Counted from the stretch's first letter, positions 44,960 to 54,552 are shown. The stretch is 64,000 bases of DNA from Aureimonas sp. OT7 (GCF_014844055.1 NZ_CP062167.1:3939001-4003000); one strand, 5' to 3'. The notes: a model not told the origin generated them from the letters alone. Numbers and translations: made by a program.

Positions 44960-46342
44960 ATGTTCAGGAACATTACAGCCCTGCGTCCAGCCATAATCAC
45001 GTTCTGCGTAACCCTTGCCTTCGCGGGAGGATTGCCGCCCGTCGCAATCGGACAGACCGCTCCGGGCATTGCAGGAGAGCTTCCCACCCTTGCCCCTGTG
45101 CTTGAACGGGTGACGCCGGCCGTCGTCAACATCTCCGTCGTCTCGGAAACGCCCGCGACGTCCAATCCACTCTACAATGATCCGTACTTCCGGCGGTTCT
45201 TCGATCTTCCAGAAGCGCCGCCAGCGCGGCAGCGCATGAGCGCCGGTTCAGGCGTGATCGTCGACGCGGCCAAAGGCCATGTGCTCACCAACCATCACGT
45301 GGTTGCCAATGCCCGCGAAATCACCGTCACGCTGAAGGATGGGCGCCATATGCGCGCCGAGCTTGTCGGCTCGGACCAGGCAACGGACATCGCCCTTCTT
45401 AAAATCGAAGGCAGCAATCTCGTCGCGCTGGAGATCGGCGATTCGAACCGACTCAAGGTCGGCGACTATGTGGTCGCCATCGGCAATCCCTTCGGCCTCG
45501 GGCAGACGGTGACCTCCGGCATCGTCAGCGCGCTCGGCCGCAGCGGCATCAGCAATGACGGCTATGAGGATTTCATCCAGACGGACGCTTCCATTAACCC
45601 CGGAAACTCCGGCGGCGCCCTGGTGACGCTGGACGGCAGGCTCATCGGCATCAATACGGCGATCCTCACCCCCGCAGGCGGCAACATTGGCATCGGCTTC
45701 GCAGTGCCCAGCAACATGGCGGTTTCCGTCATGAACCAGTTGATCGAGCACGGTGAGGTCCGGCGCGGTAGGCTGGGTGTCGGTATCCAGGACCTCACGC
45801 CCGACCTCGCGGAGGCGCTCCAGCTCGGGGAACTTCGCGGAGCGGTAATAGCCAATATCGAACCCGGCTCGCCGGCCGAACGAGCCGGACTGCAAGTCGG
45901 CGATGTGATCACCGCCGTCGACGGGCACCCCGTTCAGGGCGCGACCGACCTCAGAAACCGCATCGGCCTCACCCCTGCCGGCAGCGCAATCAGCCTGACG
46001 CTCAAACGTGGTGATACCGAGCAGACCATTAGCGTTACGATCGCTGCGGAGACTGGCGCATCTGCTGACTTATCCGGAACGCCGTTCGATGGCGCCCGGA
46101 TGCGGGATGCTTCCCGGTCCGAGGCACATCAAGCCGGAGCCGATGGCATCGTGATCGAGAGCATCCTTCCCGGCAGTCCGGCAGCACGGGCCGGCCTTCG
46201 AGCGGGCGACATGATCGTGGCGGTCAACCGATCGCCGGTTTCGTCCGTGGCGGATTTGCGCAGCGCGATCGCAGGCCAGCGCACGATACTGGCGCTGGAG
46301 ATGATCCGCGACGGCGGCAGACTTCTTCTGGTCGTGAGATAA
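44960..46342 (+). CDS. Deg/HtrA-family periplasmic serine protease
   Basis: The 460-residue protein has a signal peptide (residues 1-31), a trypsin-like domain with catalytic His113 (TNHHVV), Asp143 (ATDIALLK) and Ser217 (NPGNSGGAL), and two PDZ domains at about residues 255-360 and 380-460. It degrades misfolded envelope proteins. The combination with FtsH downstream and the SPW protein upstream suggests a stress-tolerance gene set. The length matches DegP/DegQ-type enzymes. Confidence 0.92.
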   Translation: MFRNITALRPAIITFCVTLAFAGGLPPVAIGQTAPGIAGELPTLAPVLERVTPAVVNISVVSETPATSNPLYNDPYFRRFFDLPEAPPARQRMSAGSGVIVDAAKGHVLTNHHVVANAREITVTLKDGRHMRAELVGSDQATDIALLKIEGSNLVALEIGDSNRLKVGDYVVAIGNPFGLGQTVTSGIVSALGRSGISNDGYEDFIQTDASINPGNSGGALVTLDGRLIGINTAILTPAGGNIGIGFAVPSNMAVSVMNQLIEHGEVRRGRLGVGIQDLTPDLAEALQLGELRGAVIANIEPGSPAERAGLQVGDVITAVDGHPVQGATDLRNRIGLTPAGSAISLTLKRGDTEQTISVTIAAETGASADLSGTPFDGARMRDASRSEAHQAGADGIVIESILPGSPAARAGLRAGDMIVAVNRSPVSSVADLRSAIAGQRTILALEMIRDGGRLLLVVR

Positions 46343-46357
46343 CCGGGAGCGGCCACG

Positions 46358-48214
46358 ATGGAAATGAACAAGAAAACGCAGTTCAACATCTGGTACTGGA
46401 TCGCCGCCTTCTTCATCATGTTGGCCTTCCAGTACCTGTTCACGACCGCCACGCAGGTGGCGCAGATTCCCTACAGCCAGTTCGAGACTTATCTCGACCA
46501 GAACCGGATCGCGGAAGTGGCCGTATCGGACCGCTTCATCCAGGGCCGCTTCACGGAGCCGGTGGATGGCCGTCCGATGTTCGTCACCACCCGCGTCGAG
46601 CCCGACCTCGCGCGGCGGCTCCAGGAGCACGGCGTCGTCGTCACCGGGCAGATCGAGAGCACCTTCCTGCGTGACTTGCTCTCTTGGGTGCTGCCGGTGG
46701 CGCTCTTCGTCGGCATCTGGATGTTCATGCTCAGGCGCATGGGTGGCGGCCTCGGCGGCGGACTGATGCAGATCGGCAAGTCCAAGGCCAAGGTTTACGT
46801 CCAGTCCGACACCGGCGTGACCTTCGCGGATGTGGCGGGCGTCGACGAAGCCAAGGACGAACTCAAGGAGATCGTCGACTTCCTGAAGGACCCGCAGGGC
46901 TACGGCCGCTTGGGCGGGCGCATGCCGAAAGGCATCCTGCTCGTCGGCCCGCCCGGCACGGGCAAGACCCTGCTCGCGAGGGCCGTGGCGGGCGAGGCGG
47001 GCGTACCATTCTTTTCGATCTCCGGTTCCGAGTTCGTGGAGATGTTCGTCGGTGTCGGCGCCGCGCGCGTGCGCGACCTCTTCGAGCAGGCCCGCGCCAA
47101 GGCCCCGGCCATCATCTTCATCGACGAACTCGACGCGCTTGGCCGCGCCCGCGGCATCGGCCCGATGGCTGGCGGCCACGACGAGAAGGAGCAGACGCTC
47201 AACCAACTCCTCGTCGAGCTGGACGGGTTCGATTCCTCGACCGGTCTCGTGCTGCTTGCCGCCACCAACCGCCCGGAAATCCTCGACCCGGCGCTGCTGC
47301 GCGCCGGCCGCTTCGACCGGCAGGTGCTGGTCGACCGGCCTGACAAGGCTGGCCGCGTGCAGATCCTGAACGTGCATCTCAAGAAGGCCAGGCTCGCCCC
47401 GGATGTCGAGCCGGAGAAGATCGCGGCGCTCACCCCCGGCTTCACCGGCGCCGACCTCGCCAATCTGGTCAACGAGGCGACGCTGCTTGCGACCCGCCGC
47501 AAGGCCGACGCCGTGACGATGGACGACTTCAACAATGCGGTGGAGCGCATCGTCGCCGGCCTTGAAAAGCGCAACCGGCTGCTCAATCCGAAGGAGCGCG
47601 AGATCGTCGCCTATCACGAGATGGGGCATGCCCTGGTGGCGATGGCGCTGCCGGGCGTCGATCCGGTCCACAAGGTCTCGATCATCCCGCGCGGCATCGG
47701 CGCGCTGGGCTACACCATCCAGCGGCCGACCGAGGACCGCTTCCTGATGACGCTCGAAGAATTGCAGGACAAGATGGCGGTGCTGCTCGGCGGCCGGGCA
47801 GCGGAGAAGATCGTGTTCGGCCATCTCTCGACCGGCGCGGCGGATGACCTCGCAAAGGTCACCGACATCGCCCGCGCCATCGTCACCCGCTACGGCATGT
47901 CGGAAAAACTCGGCCATGTCGCGCTTGAGAAGGACCGGCGATCCTTCCTTGCCACCGACCAGCCCTATTACGGGCCGCAGGAGCGCAGCTATTCCGACAA
48001 GACGGCTGCGGCCGTAGACGAGGAGGTACGCCGGGTGGTCGACGAGACGTTCGACCGGACCGTCGACCTGTTGACGCAACGCCGGGACCTGCTTGAACGA
48101 ACCGCCCGCCGGCTGCTGGAAAAGGAAACGCTCGACGAGCGGGAGATACGGGAGCTTGTCGGCGAGGCGGACGACCCCGCCCCGTTGGATGAAAATGAGC
48201 AGGTTACAGTCTAG
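46358..48214 (+). CDS. ftsH: ATP-dependent zinc metalloprotease FtsH
   Basis: The 618-residue protein has two N-terminal membrane segments ([20 protein letters not shown] and [15 protein letters not shown]) around a periplasmic domain. The AAA module has Walker A GPPGTGKT (197-204), Walker [13 protein letters not shown] and the second-region-of-homology Arg finger. The M41 peptidase has the zinc motif HEMGH (420-424). It extracts and degrades membrane and cytoplasmic proteins. It starts 15 bases after the protease gene. It is likely an accessory copy; the housekeeping copy would be elsewhere on the chromosome (inference). Confidence 0.95.
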   Translation: MEMNKKTQFNIWYWIAAFFIMLAFQYLFTTATQVAQIPYSQFETYLDQNRIAEVAVSDRFIQGRFTEPVDGRPMFVTTRVEPDLARRLQEHGVVVTGQIESTFLRDLLSWVLPVALFVGIWMFMLRRMGGGLGGGLMQIGKSKAKVYVQSDTGVTFADVAGVDEAKDELKEIVDFLKDPQGYGRLGGRMPKGILLVGPPGTGKTLLARAVAGEAGVPFFSISGSEFVEMFVGVGAARVRDLFEQARAKAPAIIFIDELDALGRARGIGPMAGGHDEKEQTLNQLLVELDGFDSSTGLVLLAATNRPEILDPALLRAGRFDRQVLVDRPDKAGRVQILNVHLKKARLAPDVEPEKIAALTPGFTGADLANLVNEATLLATRRKADAVTMDDFNNAVERIVAGLEKRNRLLNPKEREIVAYHEMGHALVAMALPGVDPVHKVSIIPRGIGALGYTIQRPTEDRFLMTLEELQDKMAVLLGGRAAEKIVFGHLSTGAADDLAKVTDIARAIVTRYGMSEKLGHVALEKDRRSFLATDQPYYGPQERSYSDKTAAAVDEEVRRVVDETFDRTVDLLTQRRDLLERTARRLLEKETLDEREIRELVGEADDPAPLDENEQVTV

Positions 48215-48342
48215 TCCTGTATGCCCCGTGTCGTTGCCAGCGGCTGCGTAAGGAACCGCACTCGACTGAGCACCGTGATTTGGTCGGGAATTCCACTGTC
48301 ATTTCAGTGAGTTCCGGACGATTTTCCGGCGCCATTTAGAGG

Positions 48343-48388
48343 GCTATAGCGTAAACGTAGTTATTATCTGCGCCCGGTGCGGTGCGCC
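48343..48388 (+). repeat. 46-bp dispersed repeat, copy D
   Basis: The copy begins GCTATAGCGTAAACGTAGTT and ends CGGTGCGCC, aligned without gaps to copies A, B and C. It follows the FtsH gene by 129 bases and precedes a transposase relic. It marks the right end of the mosaic of accessory modules. Confidence 0.65.
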
Positions 48389-48431
48389 ATTTCAATATTG
48401 TAAGGCCGAAGACATAGGTAATAGATCGTAC

Positions 48432-48640
48432 CTAGGACATGGGTGACACCTCGTGCCGAATGGGTTGTCGATGGTTTGCAGTGTTCTCTGGTCCAGGTCG
48501 ATATATCCCAGATCGCAGTACATGAAGCTCACGATCCAAATGGCATCGTACCGGGCTTGACCTTACAGCGTCGATCTCTGCGATCCCAGCCGTCTGCAAG
48601 CGCCTTGAGGACAGCCTTCCCGCGAGCAGGCCGCTCGTCA
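48432..48640 (-). pseudogene. Decayed transposase C-terminus (IS481-like)
   Basis: In pieces over two frames the minus strand reads ...CKVKPGTMPFGS, then SFMYCDLGYIDLDQRTLQTI, DNPFGTR and SPMS. This resembles the C-terminal tail of IS481/IS21-type transposases ('SFM.yDLGyiDle..TlqtidNPFG'). Stops and a frame change show decay. It fills most of the gap between repeat copy D and the LysR gene. Confidence 0.45.
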
Positions 48641-48644
48641 TTCG

Positions 48645-49583
48645 TCACACCTCCGGATGCCGCTTCAGCAGGTCCTCGAGCCAGGCGGCGAAAATCTGCG
48701 CCCGGCGAGGGAGACCCTGCCTGTGTGGATAGAGCAATGTCATCGGCATGGGCTCGGCGCGATAGTCGGGCATGACCTCGACCAGATCGCCGGCATCGAT
48801 GTAGCCTCGCACGTCGTAAGCCGGAATCTGGATCAGGCCGAGGCCGGCAAGGCAGCACGCGATATATGCTTCTGCGCTGTTCACCGTGACACGCCCGCGC
48901 AGCGGCGCCGTGCGCAGGGCGCCGTCTTCCACCCATTCCCAAGCCTCCACTCGGCCGCTTGAGGGAGAAGCATAGTTAACCGCCCAATGCTGCCCGAGAT
49001 CGCCCGGCGCCAGGGGTGTTCCATGGCGCGCCAGGTAAGCGGGGCTTGCAACATTGGTCAGCGCCAATGTGCCGATCGGGCGGGCAACCAGCGCGGAATC
49101 GCTCAACGGACCGACCCGAAGCACGCAATCCATACCATCTTCCATCAGGTTCACCGCGCGATCGGTAACTCCAAGGTCGATGTCTATCTGTGGGTAGAGG
49201 TCAAGAAACTCCGCAAGCGCCGGTGCGATAACCAGGCGTCCGATCCGACCGGGAACATCGATGCGCAGCCGTCCCGAAGGTTGCGACGACGCCTGTCGAA
49301 ACAGATTTTCCGTGTCCTCCACATCCGCGATCACCCGCTGGCACCGTTCGTAGAAGGCCGCTCCGTCCTGCGTGGGTGCGACCTTGCGTGTGGTGCGATG
49401 CAGCAGGCGCGCGCCCACACGCCCTTCCAGCTCCTGCACAGCCGCCGAGACGGACGAGCGAGGCATGCCGAGCGTGTCGGCCGCGCGCGTGAAGCTCGCA
49501 CATTCGACGACGCGGCTGAAGATACGGAAAAGGTCGATGCGGTCCACGAGGGCAGCGCCTCCATTGTGCAGCGTTTCTGACAA
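48645..49583 (-). CDS. LysR-family transcriptional regulator
   Basis: The 312-residue protein has the HTH SFTRAADTLGMPRSSVSAAV followed by QELEGRVGARLLHRTTRKVA, and an effector-binding domain. It lies divergent to the SDR gene at 49685, with 101 bases between starts, the standard layout for a LysR regulator and its oxidoreductase target. The inducer is unknown. Confidence 0.9.
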   Translation of the reverse strand: MSETLHNGGAALVDRIDLFRIFSRVVECASFTRAADTLGMPRSSVSAAVQELEGRVGARLLHRTTRKVAPTQDGAAFYERCQRVIADVEDTENLFRQASSQPSGRLRIDVPGRIGRLVIAPALAEFLDLYPQIDIDLGVTDRAVNLMEDGMDCVLRVGPLSDSALVARPIGTLALTNVASPAYLARHGTPLAPGDLGQHWAVNYASPSSGRVEAWEWVEDGALRTAPLRGRVTVNSAEAYIACCLAGLGLIQIPAYDVRGYIDAGDLVEVMPDYRAEPMPMTLLYPHRQGLPRRAQIFAAWLEDLLKRHPEV

Positions 49584-49684
49584 CTCATGTCAGAATGATC
49601 GTCTTTATCGTCCAATGCCAGACGGTATCGTCCTGCCCGGGAAGCGGCCGCCGGTCTGGCCGCACCGGGCAAAGGAGACGACCC

Positions 49685-50458
49685 ATGGCCGATCACAGCA
49701 TCAAGGGTAAAACCGTCATCATCGCCGGCGGGGCAAAGAACCTGGGCGGGTTGATCGCACGCGATCTTGCCGCGCATGGCGCGAAAGCCATCGCCATCCA
49801 TTACAACAGCGCGGCCACGAAGGCCGATGCCGACGCAACGGTGGCCGCGGTCAAGGCAGCCGGAGCCGAAGCCGTCGCCATCCCGGCAGACCTGACGACA
49901 GCGGGCGCCGTCGAGACATTGTTCAGCGATGCCGTCGCCGCGATCGGCAGGCCGGACATCGCCATCAACACGGTCGGCAAGGTCTTGAAGAAGCCGATCG
50001 CCGAGACGACCGAAGCAGAGTACGACGAGATGAGCGCGGTGAACGCCAAGAGCGCATTCTTCTTCATCAAGGAAGCCGGCAAGCACCTCAATGACAACGG
50101 CAAGCTCGTGACGCTCGTCACCTCGCTGCTTGGGGCCTTCACGCCCTTCTATGCGACCTACGCCGGCACGAAGGCCCCCGTCGAACATTTCACGCGCGCA
50201 GCTTCGAAGGAGTTCGGCGAGCGCGGGATTTCAGTAACGGCGATCGGCCCCGGCCCGATGGATACTCCCTTCTTTTACGGTCAGGAAAGCGCCGATGCGC
50301 AGGCCTATCACAAGACCGCGGCGGCGCTCTCGCCCTTCTCGAAGACGGGCCTGACCGATATCGAGGACATCGTTCCCTATATCCGCTTCCTGGTCTCGGA
50401 CGGGTGGTGGATGACCGGCCAGACCATCCTGGTCAATGGCGGCTATACGACCAAGTAG
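49685..50458 (+). CDS. SDR-family oxidoreductase
   Basis: The 257-residue protein starts MADHSIKGKTVIIAGGAKNL after AAGGAGACG. The cofactor motif is altered from TGxxxGIG to AGGAKNLGG. The Ser is in VTLVTSLLGAFTPF and the Tyr/Lys pair in YATYAGTKAPVEHF. The end (MTGQTILVNGGYTTK) is typical. It is the probable target of the divergent LysR protein. The substrate cannot be told. Confidence 0.87.
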   Translation: MADHSIKGKTVIIAGGAKNLGGLIARDLAAHGAKAIAIHYNSAATKADADATVAAVKAAGAEAVAIPADLTTAGAVETLFSDAVAAIGRPDIAINTVGKVLKKPIAETTEAEYDEMSAVNAKSAFFFIKEAGKHLNDNGKLVTLVTSLLGAFTPFYATYAGTKAPVEHFTRAASKEFGERGISVTAIGPGPMDTPFFYGQESADAQAYHKTAAALSPFSKTGLTDIEDIVPYIRFLVSDGWWMTGQTILVNGGYTTK

Positions 50459-50540
50459 GCGTGACGCAGCGGTTGCCTACCGGCAGCCGCCGCTCATGAG
50501 TGACTTCACAGCCGCGTGAACAGCGCCAGACCCCGTTGAC

Positions 50541-50558
50541 GTAATGTAATAACATAAC
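50541..50558. promoter_or_regulatory. Zur box (zinc-uptake regulator site)
   Basis: GTAATGTAATAACATAAC is an almost perfect palindrome that fits the alphaproteobacterial Zur box (consensus of the GTAATGTAATAACATTAC type). It lies 42 bases before the znuA-like start, over the likely promoter. This implies that the two zinc genes that follow are derepressed when zinc is scarce. Confidence 0.8.
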
Positions 50559-50599
50559 ATAGTCATGCGCCCAGCCGCGAAGTCGAGGGGTTGGAGCGC

Positions 50600-51535
50600 A
50601 TGGCCATTTCAAGACGGATAATCGGTGCCCTCGCCTTTGCGGCCGTGATTGCATCGCCCGGCGGGAATGCCTTCGCCGAGCCGCTTCGCGTCGTTGCCAG
50701 CTTCTCGATCATCGGCGATTTCGCCGCACAGGTGGGCGGCGACCTTATCGAACTTCAAACGCTTGTCGGCCCGAATGGCGACGCCCATGCCTATGAGCCA
50801 CGCCCAGGGGACGCCGCGGCCCTTGCACGGGCGGATGTGGTCCTTACCAACGGGCTGGAGCTGGAAGGCTTTCTGGATCGGCTGATCACCGCCAGCGGCA
50901 CGAAGGGGCAGATCGTGACGCTGACCGATGGCGTGCCGGCGATCGATGAACCGGGTGGCGGCCACTACCATTTCGTCAACGGTAAAGCGATCTTCCATGC
51001 CGGCGCGGTGAATGCCCATGCGTGGCAGTCGGTACCCAATGCCAAGCTCTATGTGGGCAATATCCGCGACGCCTTCTGCCGGGCCGACGCAGCCGGATGC
51101 CACTCCTACACGGACAGGGCCGACGCCTGTCTTGCGGCGCTGGACAGCCTGGATCGCGATATTCGCGATACACTGGCAACGCTGCCGGAAGGACGCCGCA
51201 CCGTCGTCGTGGGGCATGACGCCTTCGGCTACTTCGAACAGGAATATGGAATCCGCTTCCTGTCTCCGCAGGGTATCTCCACGGCGTCCGAAGCCTCCGC
51301 CGCCGACGTGGCTGGGCTGATCGAGGAGATGCGCACAGCCGACGTCCGGGCGATCTTTGCCGAGAACATCAGCGACTCCAGACTTGTCGAAAGGATTGCA
51401 TCGGAGGTGGGTGTGCAGCTCTCCGGCACGCTCTATTCCGATGCCCTGTCGCCGGCCGACGGCCCCGCGCCGGGCTACATCGCCATGATGCGGCACAATT
51501 TGGCCCTCCTGGCGAAAGCCCTGTCCGCCGGTTGA
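50600..51535 (+). CDS. Periplasmic zinc-binding protein of an ABC importer (ZnuA/AztC-like)
   Basis: The 311-residue protein has a signal peptide (MAISRRIIGALAFAAVIASPGGNAFA) and the cluster A-I solute-binding fold: VVASFSIIGDFAAQVGGDLI, GDAHAYEPRPGDAAAL with the first His ligands, the His loop GGGHYHFVNGKAIFHAG and AVNAHAW, and VVVGHDAFGYFEQEYGI. A Cys-rich helix (CRADAAGCHSYTDRADAC) resembles AztC. It would deliver zinc to an ABC permease, but no permease or ATPase gene is next to it. The upstream Zur box supports zinc. Confidence 0.88.
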   Translation: MAISRRIIGALAFAAVIASPGGNAFAEPLRVVASFSIIGDFAAQVGGDLIELQTLVGPNGDAHAYEPRPGDAAALARADVVLTNGLELEGFLDRLITASGTKGQIVTLTDGVPAIDEPGGGHYHFVNGKAIFHAGAVNAHAWQSVPNAKLYVGNIRDAFCRADAAGCHSYTDRADACLAALDSLDRDIRDTLATLPEGRRTVVVGHDAFGYFEQEYGIRFLSPQGISTASEASAADVAGLIEEMRTADVRAIFAENISDSRLVERIASEVGVQLSGTLYSDALSPADGPAPGYIAMMRHNLALLAKALSAG

Positions 51536-51602
51536 GGCCGGGCGCCCTGTCCGGCGCCACACTTCCCCCCTTTCCCTACCACGCACATCAAGGATGCGAA
51601 TT

Positions 51603-53405
51603 ATGTTGCGAAGACTGAGCTGCGCGACGGGCATCGTGCTCGTCCTGGCAGGTACCGGCATGGTGCAAGCAGAGGATGGGCACGACGACGTTACCCTGTA
51701 CCGCGTTTTCGTTGCCGACCATGCGGAGCCCCGTATCACGGCGTTCGATCTGACCGAACCCGCCAATCGCTGGAGCTTCGAGACGACCGGGCAGAGCCGG
51801 CTTTATCCCATCGACGATGGTGCGGCCATCGCCGCCGTCCAGTCCGGGTCCGATGTGGTGCATTTCCTGCGCAGCGGCGTCACGCTGAGCGCGCATGGAG
51901 ATCATGCCGACATCCAGATAACGAATCCGTCCAGCCTGCCGGAAACCCTCTCCGGGCCGCGACCCTTCCACCTGATCGACCATGGCGGCAAGGTCGCCAT
52001 CAACTTCGACGATGGGGGATATGCCGGCATTCTCGACACTCATGCCCTGACCGCAGGCACGGTGGCGGAACGACGCCTGCCGCAGGGGCGCGCCCATCAC
52101 GGCTATGTCGCGCCGATCGGTGATGGCTGGCTCACCACCCTCGCATCGGATGCGCCGGTCGATGGCGATACCGCGCCGTCGCGCATCGGCCTCCAGCCCG
52201 TGGATCTGGACGGCAATCCGACCGGCGAGGCCGCGGCCTGCACGGCCATCCATGGCGAGGCATTTTCCGGCGCCTATCTGGCAACCGGCTGCAAGGAAGG
52301 CATCCTGACGGTGACGGCGGGCGAAAGCGGGCCGGTCTTCAAAATGCTGGACTATCCGGCCGGCCTGCCTTCCGGGCAAAGCACCGGAACGCTGCTCGGC
52401 TCGACGGCGATGCAGGTATTCCTCGGCAACTACGGTGCCAAGGGCCTGTTGGTGGTCGACCCCGTCGATGCACCGCACCTGCGCTATGTCGAACTGCCGT
52501 TCCGCCGTATCGACTTTACGCTCGACCCGGCCAATGCCCGCTTCGCCTACGTCTTGACGGAGGATGGAACCCTGCACCGGTTCGACATGCTGGAGGCGAA
52601 GGTGACGGCCAGCGCGCGCGTTACCGAGCCCTATTCGATGGACGGACACTGGAGCGATCCCCGCCCGCGCCTTGTCATGGCGGGCGACGAAGTGGTGATG
52701 AGCGATCCGAAGGCCGGCCTGGTCCGGCGCATCGCCAAGGCCGATTTTGCGGAAATCGGCACGGTTGCCGTCGACGGCATGCCCTTCAACATCGCCGTCG
52801 TCGGCGGAAGCGGCGTCGTTCACGATCACGCGGGCCAAGATCACGCAGGACATGCGCACAGCCACGGCGACCCTCGGATCTACCAGGGGTATTTCGAGGA
52901 TGCCGAGGTTGCGGACCGCCCCCTGTCGGACTACGCCGGGGACTGGCAGTCGGTCTATCCCTACCTGCAGGACGGAACCCTCGACCCCGTCTGGGCGCAT
53001 AAGGCGGAAGGCGGCTCGATGAGCGCCGACGCGTACCGCGCCGAGTACGAAACCGGCTATCGCACCGATGTCGAACGCGTCACGATCGAGGGCGATACGG
53101 TGACCTTCTACCGCAACGGCAAGCCGACTGGCGGCACCTACGCGTATGACGGACGCGAAATCCTGACCTACAAGAAGGGCAATCGCGGCGTGCGCTTCGT
53201 TTTCGAGAAGACCGGTGGCGATGACGACGCACCGCAATTCATCCAGTTCAGTGACCACAAGATCGCTCCGGAAAAGACCGATCACTTCCACCTGTACTGG
53301 GGCGACGACAGGGCCGCACTGCTGGAAGAGGTCACCAACTGGCCGACCTACTATCCCTCGGCGCTCGATGCCGACCAGATCGTAGAGGAAATGCTGGCTC
53401 ACTAA
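51603..53405 (+). CDS. AztD-ZinT fusion: periplasmic zinc chaperone
   Basis: The 600-residue protein has a signal peptide, then about 380 residues of a beta-propeller with the AztD features (HDDVTLYRVFVADHAEPRIT, SAHGDHADIQI, GPRPFHLIDHGGKVAINFDD, GRAHHGYVAPIG). A His-rich linker ([17 protein letters not shown], about residues 407-422) follows, and then a complete ZinT (YodA) domain (GYFEDAEVADRPLSDYAGDW to the end, with HFHLYW). AztD hands zinc to AztC and ZinT binds periplasmic zinc, and normally these are separate proteins. The start with AAGGA at good distance is the Met-Leu-Arg-Arg; a Met three codons upstream overlaps that site. The gene follows the zinc-binding protein gene by 67 bases. 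Confidence 0.85.
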   Translation: MLRRLSCATGIVLVLAGTGMVQAEDGHDDVTLYRVFVADHAEPRITAFDLTEPANRWSFETTGQSRLYPIDDGAAIAAVQSGSDVVHFLRSGVTLSAHGDHADIQITNPSSLPETLSGPRPFHLIDHGGKVAINFDDGGYAGILDTHALTAGTVAERRLPQGRAHHGYVAPIGDGWLTTLASDAPVDGDTAPSRIGLQPVDLDGNPTGEAAACTAIHGEAFSGAYLATGCKEGILTVTAGESGPVFKMLDYPAGLPSGQSTGTLLGSTAMQVFLGNYGAKGLLVVDPVDAPHLRYVELPFRRIDFTLDPANARFAYVLTEDGTLHRFDMLEAKVTASARVTEPYSMDGHWSDPRPRLVMAGDEVVMSDPKAGLVRRIAKADFAEIGTVAVDGMPFNIAVVGGSGVVHDHAGQDHAGHAHSHGDPRIYQGYFEDAEVADRPLSDYAGDWQSVYPYLQDGTLDPVWAHKAEGGSMSADAYRAEYETGYRTDVERVTIEGDTVTFYRNGKPTGGTYAYDGREILTYKKGNRGVRFVFEKTGGDDDAPQFIQFSDHKIAPEKTDHFHLYWGDDRAALLEEVTNWPTYYPSALDADQIVEEMLAH

Positions 53406-53420
53406 GGCCAGCACCTTCTG

Positions 53421-53461
53421 CGCGCCCGGCCCGCATCGCAGGACAATACACGCCGGGCGCG
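53421..53461 (+). terminator. Candidate terminator after the zinc gene pair
   Basis: CGCGCCCGGC and GCCGGGCGCG form a ten-pair stem with a 21-base loop, followed by ACAAATATATAC. The stem is strong but the loop long and the T-tract weak. It is a reasonable end for the zinc operon. Confidence 0.4.
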
Positions 53462-53477
53462 ACAAATATATACTCGT

Positions 53478-53514
53478 CATACCAGTTGACGGAATGATGA
53501 CATGCCGTGGTATA
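53478..53514. promoter_or_regulatory. Possible GntR half-sites upstream of the apionate genes
   Basis: CATACCA (53478-53484) and TGGTATA (53508-53514) resemble the halves of the dyad found at 58190 next to the GntR gene. They lie in the promoter region before the oxidoisomerase gene. The spacing differs, so this is a weak suggestion that the same regulator acts at both promoters. Confidence 0.3.
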
Positions 53515-53676
53515 GAGACCCTGCTGGGAGGCAGGGTCGCGCGGTAGCCGCCGCGCTGGCCGGGAAATCTCTTCGGCCCGCAACGCGCAAGCGCATGGCG
53601 GGCCAATCCTTTGCCTCTCCGCAGTTCTGCTTGGCGGCCAACGCGCCGCGACGCTGCCAGAGGAAAGGAATTCAGC

Positions 53677-54504
53677 ATGACTTCGATCGCCCTGTTCGGC
53701 GCCGGTGGCAAGATGGGCTACCGTTTGGCCAGCAACCTCAAAGGCTCGCGCTTCGACGTGCGCCATGTCGAGCCCAGCGAAGCCGGCGCAAAGCGCCTCA
53801 AGGACGGTCTGGGCTTCGATTGCGTGCCTGCGGAAGCCGCGCTCGAAGGCGCCGAAGTCGTCGTGCTGGCCGTACCGGACACGCTGATCGGCAAGGTTGC
53901 CAGTGGCATCGAGAAAAACCTGAAGCCCGGCACCATCGTCGTCGTGCTCGATGCGGCCGCCCCCTTCGCCGGCCACCTGCCCGACCGCCCGGACCTGACC
54001 TATTTCGTGACCCATCCGTGCCATCCGCCGATCTTCAACGACGAGACGGACATGGATGCCAAGCGTGACTTCTTCGGTGGCATCGCCGCCAAGCAGCATA
54101 TCACTTCCGCCCTGATGCAGGGCCCCGAAGAGCATTATGCGCTGGGTGAGGAAGTTGCCAAGGTGATCTGGGCGCCGGTCATGCGCTCGCACCGCGTTAC
54201 CGTCGAGCAGATGGCCCTTTTGGAGCCGGGCTTGTCCGAAACCGTGTGCGCCAGCCTGTTGGTAGCGATGAAGGAAGCCATGGACGAGGTCGTGGCGCGC
54301 GGCGTGCCGAAGGAGGCCGCCCGCGACTTCCTACTGGGCCACATGAACGTGCTCGGCTCCGTGATCTTCGAGGAGACCCCCGGCGTGTTCTCCGATGCCT
54401 GCAACAAGGCCATCGAGTTCGGCAAGCCGATGCTGATGCGCGACGACTGGAAGCGCGTCTTCGAACCGGAAGAGCTGGCCGCCTCCATCCGGCGCATCAC
54501 CTGA
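53677..54504 (+). CDS. apnO: D-apionate oxidoisomerase (ApnO-like)
   Basis: The 275-residue protein starts MTSIALFGAGGKMGYRLASN, a Rossmann motif, and contains EVVVLAVPDTLIGKVASGIE, TYFVTHPCHPPIFNDETDMD and RSHRVTVEQMALLEPGLSET. It is of the phosphogluconate-dehydrogenase-C-terminal-domain type. D-apionate oxidoisomerases (ApnO) of this type oxidise and rearrange D-apionate to 3-oxo-isoapionate with NAD. The assignment rests on the cluster content (apiose dehydrogenase, lactonase, DUF1537 kinase, RuBisCO-like protein) together with the fold. Start chosen after AGAGGAAAGG. Confidence 0.8.
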   Translation: MTSIALFGAGGKMGYRLASNLKGSRFDVRHVEPSEAGAKRLKDGLGFDCVPAEAALEGAEVVVLAVPDTLIGKVASGIEKNLKPGTIVVVLDAAAPFAGHLPDRPDLTYFVTHPCHPPIFNDETDMDAKRDFFGGIAAKQHITSALMQGPEEHYALGEEVAKVIWAPVMRSHRVTVEQMALLEPGLSETVCASLLVAMKEAMDEVVARGVPKEAARDFLLGHMNVLGSVIFEETPGVFSDACNKAIEFGKPMLMRDDWKRVFEPEELAASIRRIT

Positions 54505-54521
54505 TTCCGGTTGTCTCAAGG

Positions 54522-54552
54522 CCCTGCCGGCTCGCCGGCAGGGTCGTTTTTG
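54522..54552 (+). terminator. Rho-independent terminator inside the apionate operon
   Basis: CCCTGCCGG and CCGGCAGGG form a perfect nine-pair stem with loop CTCG, followed by TCGTTTTT. It lies between the oxidoisomerase and the apiose dehydrogenase genes and would lower expression of the downstream genes unless there is readthrough or another promoter. Confidence 0.75.

Noticed and set aside
46070..48079. Minus-strand frame of 669 codons
   Set aside because: It is the antisense of the FtsH and protease genes, a GC-rich codon-bias shadow.
51588..53711. Minus-strand frame of 707 codons
   Set aside because: Antisense of the AztD-ZinT fusion; no domain and no ribosome binding site.
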